A stretch of 64,000 bases of DNA from Aphrocallistes beatrix (taxonomy: Eukaryota; Porifera; Hexactinellida; Sceptrulophora; Aphrocallistidae): positions 2,475,184-2,539,183 of the forward strand of contig OY725500.1 of NCBI GenBank assembly GCA_963281255.1, in the 5' to 3' direction. Position numbers and translations under genes: made by a program. Position 1 is the first letter of the stretch. The number at the start of each line of letters is the position of its first letter. The notes under the pieces are model-generated. The model was not told the origin of the DNA. It saw only the letters and a program-made list of their open reading frames with translations, and searched no databases. Positions 57,857 to 64,000 of the stretch are shown piece by piece.

Positions 57857-58811
57857 TTAAACGACTGAGATAAATGCGATAAAATTAATTTTAGAGATTT
57901 CGGGAAATTTAGATGGTTCTTCAGCTTGAATCTTAGGACTTCTGATTCCATCATATGAGACGAGCTTTTCATTTATAAAGGTTTGGAGTGTGAAGTGGTT
58001 TCCATAGATAAGTGAATGACCAATATGCTTGAAAGTCAATATTGTATCTTCATGCTCCAAGGTAATGTATGGATCAATATCATTCACTTCCACTCGCAGG
58101 TGTCCTGCCTCTATGAATAACAATGGCGAAAGTTGAGGAAACATACTTCCCATTTTTTGAAAGTTTTCATTTTTACATTGACATATCTTGCACTTTTTAG
58201 GGATTAGTTTAGAGTCAATAGTGTGTTGAAAACTTGTGAGAAAATTTTTGAAATAGTTGATGCGTTCCTTCATTGTAAACACCCCTGAACAGTGTGAACA
58301 CTTATATGTACGTTCATATTTCTGGACGATTAGTCCAGCATTAACGAAAATCTGAACAATTATATATTCGGATCCAAAGAAATCGAATGTGCCAGTCTCA
58401 AACTTGACTTGTAATTTTCTCGCTAGCCAGAAACGTAACGAATCGAATTTCAATTTACGAATATCGGATATAATTTTCCTCATGTCATCTTGGATCGTTA
58501 TTTCAAGCCAGGTCAGTATTCTTTGTAATTCGTGAAGTCGGAGACTAATTAGAGTTATGAAATTATCAACATTACATGTGTTACACAAGTTGATGCCTTT
58601 GTAACAACCTCCCCAGCTTGCGCAATACTGCTCAATCTCAGCGAATGGAATGCTTAATCTCCCAGTATCAATTATAAAAGGTTTACTATCAGAACTATCG
58701 GTATCTAATATGTTGTCATTAAATATTTCATCTTTTTTTACAAGTCCATTGATGAAATCTTCATTACCTGAAATATCAACTATTTCCTTGCTATATTTAC
58801 GTTGTTTTTTA
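57857..58811 (-). CDS. Ginger-like transposase, exon 3: USP-like cysteine protease
   Basis: No ATG opens this frame. A 43-nt GT-AG intron (58812-58854) links it in frame to the CXC exon (E-D-K-K-Q-R). Numbered on the open frame: GINLCNTCNVDNFI (Cys85) matches the Cys box of ubiquitin-specific proteases (NL.NTC). Two CxxC knuckles, YKCSHC (177/180) and KKCKICQC (213/216), match the USP zinc finger. YGNHFTLQTF (His278) and VSYDG (Asp293) fit the His box. Order Cys-zinc-His rules out Ulp1, and the Cys box is not OTU-like. Predicted role is cutting ubiquitin-like modifiers or self-processing; this is inference. Stop after IAFISVV at 57857. Confidence 0.65.
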
Positions 58812-58854
58812 CTGAATTCATTGTACAAGTATAACTCTCAATTTTATATTTCAC

Positions 58855-59475
58855 TCTTCGTGTTGCTCACTAGGAGATCCTGGTGGTGAGATTGCATTAT
58901 TACATTTACCTCTTATTTTGGAATGGCAGTTGCTGGAACATGTGATACCAGATCTTCTACATGAACAGTAATGTCTATTACATTTTCCCCTACACTGACA
59001 AGAAGTTCTTTTACCTAAGGTAACTGATCTGGCAATGGTGTGCATTGTGCTTTCAGTTTTAGGAATATCACTAACTTGAAGAAATGTAGAACCATTCAAA
59101 GTTCAAATTCGCCTCTGGTATATTTTCGATTCAGGACACCTTCTTTTGTTCCAATTGTGTAATAGATTCCACTTATATCAGTGATAACACCTAATAAGTG
59201 TTTATCTCCAAGTTTTCCCTTAGCAACCTTGGGAATTGAGACCCTGACATTATCGCCAATGGTAACTGCTGGTAAATTCTTTGCAGTATCAGAAAGCATC
59301 TTTTCTGCTTGCCTCTTTTGGCCCCTTTGAGCAAGTGTGCATATTTTGCTTTGGTTCAGTATTTTAGCGCAATATGGACTTTCGCAAAAATGGTGTAATG
59401 TTACCAAATCTCGGCTAAAACAATACTTATGCCCAACGTTTGAACGTGAAAACCAAGTCACGAATTCGCTTCCTA
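58855..59475 (-). CDS. Ginger-like transposase, exon 2: linker and CXC zinc region
   Basis: Continues from exon 1 through VGSEFVTWFSRSNVGHKYCF, a Cys-containing block LHHFCESPYCAKIL, and a small barrel-like region (VTIGDNVRVSIPKV..GVITDIS..GVLNRKYTRGEFEL). There the frame breaks: CTTTGAATGG at about 59097 appears to lack one base. The next frame gives STFLQVSDIPK and a Cys-rich block with pattern CxCx3Cx4CxCx6Cx3C (SCQCRGKCNRHYCSCRRSG). This CXC motif is common in KRBA2-like transposon proteins and probably binds zinc and DNA. The exon ends at a GTGAAA donor (58854). One apparent single-base lesion, or a sequence error, separates it from an intact gene. Confidence 0.65.
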
Positions 59476-59507
59476 CTGAAAAATTGCATATATTGAACAA
59501 GACATAC

Positions 59508-60732
59508 CTTCAGATATTTGATCCATTGTAGTTCCCAATGTTGTAAGATCAAAATTCATCGTTACATCATAATGGTCCGAGCCATTATCACTATCGATAT
59601 TTTCAGAAAGAGATACTGATTCCATTTGGGAGGTATTTGGGATAAAAGGTGAACCAACATCCTCTACGCTGTATGTAATGTCTTCGTTATCGCTTAATAG
59701 TTCAGTTTCAAAACTTGAGAACTTTGAACTAAGATCTTCAACTGTATTGATTGAATGGTGAAGTGTAGAAGGAATATCAAAATCTCGAAGTCCTCGGGGT
59801 GGATCTCTACCATATAGAACCTTATATGGGCCGGTACTCAGAATCGTATGTAGTGTTGTGTTTTTCATATATGCTACTCTGTTCAATTCCTTAGCCCAAT
59901 GAGAATGGCTTTCTTTTTCTAACAAACTTTGAAGAATATTCTCAACACGACCATTTGCATTCTCAACAGAGCCTTGGGATTGTGGCTTTCTAGGTTTTCC
60001 ATGTATTATTTTGGTTGATGGCCACAATGCATTTAGAGTTTCCAATAGAAGCCTATTATCAAACTCCTTGCCATTGTCACTCTGGAGTATGTTCGGTGCA
60101 CCAAGTGAATAGAAGATTGTGACAAGATTGCTGGCAACTTCTTTCGCACATTTTTGTTTTAATGGTTTTAATACTGCCCACTTAGTGAAGTGATCCTGGT
60201 AATTTAAAATCCACTTAAATCCGATATCTGGCACAGTACGCATATCGATAAGATCAACCTGTCCCCGTGAGCCAAAGCTTGTAGACAGAATTGGATTTGT
60301 TACTAAAGATTTCTGACTCTTTTTGGAAATTCTTGCCTGATGGCTCGGGCTGTGCTCTAAGAATAGCCTCACTAACCCAACACTGATATAGATACCTTGT
60401 TTCCTTAAATTATGGTGAATTGGTTTCCATCCTGCAAATCCTGTCTGTTCCCACGACCAATATAATTTATCGAACAGGTCTTCGAACGAAACAACTTGGA
60501 AGGACTTATCTTTATTGTAAGGATCTATATAGCGCAATTCCTTTACTTCCAAGGCCTTAAGAACGCGAAAATGCTGAAGGGATCGATCATACGTCCCGCT
60601 TGGATCGCAGAGTTGCTCGATTATCCCTTCTATCTCTTTATTATTCCAGATACGACACTTTGGCTCCTGTTTTTTAGCCAGTACTTCGTCTTCAAACTTT
60701 CGACAGTGGTAATTTAAACGAATATCAGACAT
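59508..60732 (-). CDS. Ginger-like transposase, exon 1: integrase core
   Basis: Catalyses cut-and-paste transposition by an RNase H-fold DDE domain. Starts MSDIRLNYHCRKFEDEV. The catalytic residues are Asp160 (GQVDLIDM), Asp219 (LQSDNGKEF) and Glu257 (GSVENANG), with 37 residues between the last two. TGPYKVLYGRDPP at 300-312 is the GPY/F-like motif of Gypsy-type integrases. GYK/GWKPIHHNLRKQG-type sequence precedes the core. The acidic C-terminal tail is followed by ATATCTGAAG and a GTATGT donor at 59507; splicing 32 nt to 59475 keeps the frame (E-V-G-S-E-F). Resembles the integrase of KRBA2-like proteins. All catalytic residues are present. Confidence 0.82.
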
Positions 60733-61040
60733 ATGAACAAAAGTACGTGTAGGAAAATAAGATTTTTTATATGTACTTATAATTTATTTGGCTTTTATAA
60801 CAAACAGGAAAGATAGATCATCCATCTGCCCCATCTGTACCAGGACGAAAGCAGTAAAGAAAATAAGATCTATCATTATTTTTATAATTTTTTTAAATTT
60901 GATTCTCGATAGTTCGATTATTGCACCTGTTCCTCTCATCTGTATCAGGTAGTAAACATATTTAGAATGTAAACAGTTACAAAATCGACATATCAAAGAT
61001 GTTTATCATGTGAAAGTGAAAGCATTAGGGAAGCCGTCTA

Positions 61041-61149
61041 AAATACATTAAACAAATTGAAAATAAAATGTTAACATCTACCGCGGTAGATGTTAACATC
61101 TACCATGGTAGATGTTAACATCTTCCAAATGTCAACATGTTCCGTAGCA
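61041..61149. repeat. Right TIR of the Ginger-like element
   Basis: Reverse complement of 57469-57577 with one mismatch (the left copy has GTTAGCATC where the right has GTTAACATC). Confidence 0.85.
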
Positions 61150-61536
61150 TATATATTAATATACACATTCTATCAAAATTTCAGCCTTCTATCACCTAAA
61201 GTGGCTGAGTTATGGTCGAAAACCTGAAATTACTAATTATTACCTCACATATGATGCAACTATTGTCATGAAATGATGACTCATCACTCTGTTATGACAT
61301 TACGCATTAAAAAATTTAAAATGTTGACAAATTTGGTGATATTTCGAGCTATATCGATTTTGACAGTAAGTCAGATATATTTAGAGATGTTATCTACCTT
61401 ATACTTTATCAATGTGAGTCTAGGCCCCCGCAAGGTGTCTCTGGGGGCCACAAAGTCTCTGCCAGCTGTGCAGCGTAAGCAAGCGAAGCGTGCTTGTATA
61501 TATAAAAACACATTAATCGAGTTTTAATTGTAAGGA

Positions 61537-61905
61537 TAATTTTCAAAACTTTATTTGGTTTTATGGACACTGTGCTTGACCAAAGTCATTTGAATTCCTC
61601 ACTTATTCACCGGATAATTAAGATTATAATAGGTATTCTATGACTGATAATTCATTCAAAACACGACGTCTATGGCATATCTGATGTCAAATTTATAGCC
61701 TAATCATTCTAGTGACACACTTTTAGAAACTTTATCTTTACTCATTTTCCCTAAAGGTCATTACTATTGTGTTAAATTCTTTGATTCGCTATTCAATTCT
61801 TTCAGAAGATTATGGATGGAAGATTCAAAATTGCTCAAATAGAATGTATAGATTACTTATCTGACACCAAACAACCTTGTTTTACTATTCAATTTATGTT
61901 TTTAG
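61537..61905. other. PLC intron, unassigned portion
   Basis: Short single-copy looking stretch leading to exon E. Confidence 0.4.
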
Positions 61906-62050
61906 GCACGATGAATTTCCAAGTCAAATCAGAAAGATATCTCGAATTATTCCATCAGAAATAAACGAATTCCTTTCGAAAAATGAGAATCATATGAATG
62001 AGAGCTTTATTCTATTTGACGAGTATCATGATAGATTTTCCGAATTAAAG
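61906..62050 (+). CDS. PLC exon E (putative): C-terminal extension
   Basis: Open for 48 codons: HDEFPSQIRKISRIIPSEIN, then EFLSKNENHMNES and FDEYHDRFSELK. The acceptor is TATGTTTTTAG ending at 61905. One base (G) completes the Arg codon left in phase 2 by exon D, giving ESKR-HDEF. The donor GTAATA follows at 62051 in phase 0. Phase agreement and a charged, non-repetitive sequence support a real exon. I do not recognise a domain; it would be part of a linker or coiled extension after the C2 domain. The next exon is not identified. Confidence 0.6.
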
Positions 62051-62686
62051 GTAATATTTCATTTTTCAAATTTGGTTTTTCCATATAAATGAATTTAATT
62101 TAGATTCAATTTGATGTAATATGAAGCAAGTATCTTATTTTTCTGACTAAGCAATCATTGAATTTCTATTAACCGAAGTAACGTCCGATTATCCTTTTAC
62201 GTATAATTAGATCGTTCTAACTTTTCCCGATTAAGCAAACATCCCGATTATCCATCTGTCTTATGCGGTTTCCACTTTACTAACAAATTTATATTGCATT
62301 TGACAAATTCTTTCTAGATTAGAAACGAGCCCAACGATTAATATGGTGTATTTCAGTATAGTTTTGGAAAATTTAAATTCTAAACCGTCTTTTGATGATC
62401 ATCGAGTTATGAATGCATACATATTGGATATTAACTGCGATTTTTATTAATTATCAAAACCATAACGTCTAGAATTAATTGATTAAGTATCGGCAATAAA
62501 AGAAAATGAATGCTGCATTTTCAATATTTGCTAAAAATTTGAGATTTGAGATTCCTCCCCGAAGGAATACTTCATTTGAAATATACCAAATTAGCTAATA
62601 CAGTGGATATTGTATATAGTGATAGTACCGAGGGCAGGGATTTTTTGATAAAATTATCACTAGTAGTACAATAAAGTTAGTATGGT
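62051..62686. other. Intronic or downstream DNA, unassigned
   Basis: Contains CGATTATCC motifs at 62185-62250 that hint at a decayed pogo-type element. Otherwise nothing. Confidence 0.3.
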
Positions 62687-62914
62687 ATGTCATCGACTTT
62701 GGGCACCACAAACCGAACAAATTATCACATATACAACATCTACTGTAGTGCTCCGAGTTATTTTGTCGCTATTTATTTATTGATTAATATTGTATACATC
62801 ACTCGGGAATGGATTCGTAAATTTTCAGATTTCAAATTTCATACCTGGATAATGTTAATTTCTTTTTATGCCATTGAAACTTTGTGGATTATTTCTTCTT
62901 TAAGTCTGCTCTAA
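62687..62914 (+). CDS. Possible small two-helix membrane protein or exon
   Basis: 75 codons from ATG to TAA. The N-terminal part is polar with Cys (NYHIYNIYCSAPS), then a hydrophobic segment (YFVAIYLLINIVYI), a basic loop (REWIRKFSDFK), and a second hydrophobic segment (TWIMLISFYAIETLWIISSL). A TTAG lies just upstream (62676-62679), so the frame could follow exon E in phase 0, but a membrane tail would be odd for PLC. No homology recognised. It could be chance in AT-rich DNA. Confidence 0.25.
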   Translation: MSSTLGTTNRTNYHIYNIYCSAPSYFVAIYLLINIVYITREWIRKFSDFKFHTWIMLISFYAIETLWIISSLSLL

Positions 62915-62955
62915 TCACTTGACAGTTGCAAAACCTTTCAGCGATTTCGTTTTAA

Positions 62956-63105
62956 CATAACCCGCTGTATATAAGACCGGCCATCTGAAAATGGAACAGA
63001 TTACGGTAAAAGATGGAATAGTAAAGTACGATATCAATCATTTTATTTATTTTAATAGATTATTAAGTAAAATCGTAGCATTCTGTATATTTACAGAGGG
63101 CTATG
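62956..63105. mobile_element. Miniature P-type element
   Basis: Ends CATAACCCGCTGTATATAAG and GTATATTTACAGAGGGCTATG-like complement, 150 bp, same terminal pattern as the larger P-type family. Confidence 0.5.
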
Positions 63106-63207
63106 GCAAAATTAATTTATTTTAGCTTCAATCAGACAATGCAGATAATGTCTTTATTTGATTTATATTATTAAACACCACTAATATATATATAACATTG
63201 GTACATA

Positions 63208-64000
63208 CATATCCCTCTGTATATAAGGCCTACCATCTAAATCTCAAGAATGGACCATGGATGCGCTCGAAGATGGAATTAATACATGATCTGCATAAAA
63301 TTATTTACGACGCAGAATAGAGCTTTAGATTAGTCTTCATATAATTGCACAATAGGTTATTTTGGGGACATATTTATTGATTTTCAGAGCCTGTTTAAGA
63401 TCATTTCTGAGTGTTTTTAATATAGGTTTTTCTCGTAGTGCCCCGAGGTGTGTGGATCAGTTGATTTTTTCAGGAATGTTGCTACATTCCAGCGTTGCTA
63501 TGGAAACTTATTTGAGCCAGTTGGGGTCATATCTTGTAAACCACAAGAGCTAGATTTTCAACTCCATTTGATATCGAATAGACTACCTCTTATTAAGCAA
63601 TAATATAATTTCTACATCTTAATTCCTTGGTTTACGAGATATTCGACAAATTACCAAATGTGACCATTATGATAAATTGTCTAATAACTCGAAAACCATT
63701 CAATATAGACGTTGAAATTATATTATGGCTTTATAGGAGGTACTCTATTGACTATCAAATAAGATCAAATTTGAATGCATAGCTGTTGCGGTTTTCGATA
63801 TATGACCTCAACTGAGCGCATTTTCACATCAACGCTGGAATGTAGCAACATTCCATGAAAATGTTTAAAATTTTTCGCTTCAACCCATTCACAAATCAGG
63901 TCTAAGCGGAAAATTTATAATAAGAACACTTTGATGTGCCCTTAAGCAGCCTCTGAAAATAAAATTTTAACAACGGATATAGGTATTTTGACACCATATT
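63208..64000. mobile_element. P-type foldback element, cut by window end
   Basis: Starts CATATCCCTCTGTATATAAG and follows the 32635-33656 copy: TGCTACATTCCAGCGTTGCT, CCACAAGAGCTAG, palindromic centre near 63670, and second arm to the window edge. Confidence 0.75.

Larger units (their letters stand above)
57469..61149 (-). mobile_element. Ginger-like integrase DNA transposon
   Basis: 3,681 bp with terminal inverted repeats of about 108 bp starting TGCTACGGAACATGTTGACA, one mismatch between ends, flanked by TATA on both sides (57465-57468, 61150-61153). It encodes a Gypsy-integrase-like transposase, a CXC zinc region and a cysteine protease on the minus strand. Known Ginger1 elements have 40-270 bp TIRs, 4-bp duplications and protease domains, but target CCGG/CCGT. 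The TATA target here and the KRBA2-like integrase suggest a different branch. Confidence 0.82.
57023..61536. repeat. Rearranged R1 copies around the Ginger-like element
   Basis: 57023-57325 is reverse R1. 57326-57468 is forward R1 (GGCATGTGGGAGTATTTTAG..TAGAATGTGTATAT). After the transposon, 61150-61245 is reverse R1 mirroring the left flank, then 61246-61496 continues the forward R1 to its CTTG end, and 61500-61536 is a reverse R1 5' end (ATTAATCGAGTTTTAATTG). Confidence 0.7.

Overview
The window is AT-rich nuclear DNA from a multicellular eukaryote, most likely an invertebrate animal. I cannot name the species. It has split coding exons with GT-AG junctions, a phosphoinositide-specific phospholipase C gene of animal type, a CR1/L2-type LINE, tRNA-derived SINEs and a very dense population of DNA transposons. 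No prokaryotic signal is present.

Backbone. One host gene runs left to right on the + strand through the whole window: a PLC of delta/eta-like type. Four exons are well supported: 3634-3813 (start of the Y half of the catalytic barrel), 21597-21835 (rest of Y), 41161-41344 and 55426-55585 (C2 domain). Junction phases agree throughout (1, 0, 1, 2). A fifth exon at 61906-62050 fits the phase and may be a C-terminal extension. The PH/EF-hand/X portion must lie upstream of the window. The introns between these exons are about 17.8, 19.3, 14.1 and 6.3 kb, and almost everything else here is transposon sequence inside them.

Layout. Intron 1 (3814-21596) holds P-type foldback elements, an OTU-protease gene fragment, a DD37D mariner, SINEs, foldback MITEs and a DD37E transposon. 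Intron 2 (21836-41160) holds hAT-like elements, two more DD37E transposons, a LINE, a mariner fragment cut by a hAT element, and a Tigger-like element. Intron 3 (41345-55425) holds two deep nests: R1 > MITE > R1 at 44.4-45.7 kb, and R1 > MITE/R1, Tc1/MITE, foldback, DD41D at 48.9-54.6 kb. It also holds a P-like THAP element carrying a nearly intact Tc1. Intron 4 (55586-61905) holds a 3.7 kb Ginger-like transposon. The last 1.1 kb returns to P-type foldback elements.

Main discoveries. (1) A Ginger-like integrase transposon at 57469-61149 whose three reading frames join through two tiny introns (32 and 43 nt) into one predicted integrase - CXC zinc - USP-like cysteine protease polyprotein. (2) The commonest repeat, called R1 here (about 520-560 bp, more than 15 copies), starts TC, ends CTTG, sits between A and T and makes no target duplication; this is shown directly at two sites where the other arm of a palindromic MITE preserves the empty site. 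This is Helitron-like behaviour with a non-canonical 3' end. (3) Large foldback elements share termini and 7-bp target duplications with a THAP-bearing P-like element, tying them to the P superfamily. (4) The (TA)n tract inside R1 is repeatedly used as a landing site by TA-targeting elements.
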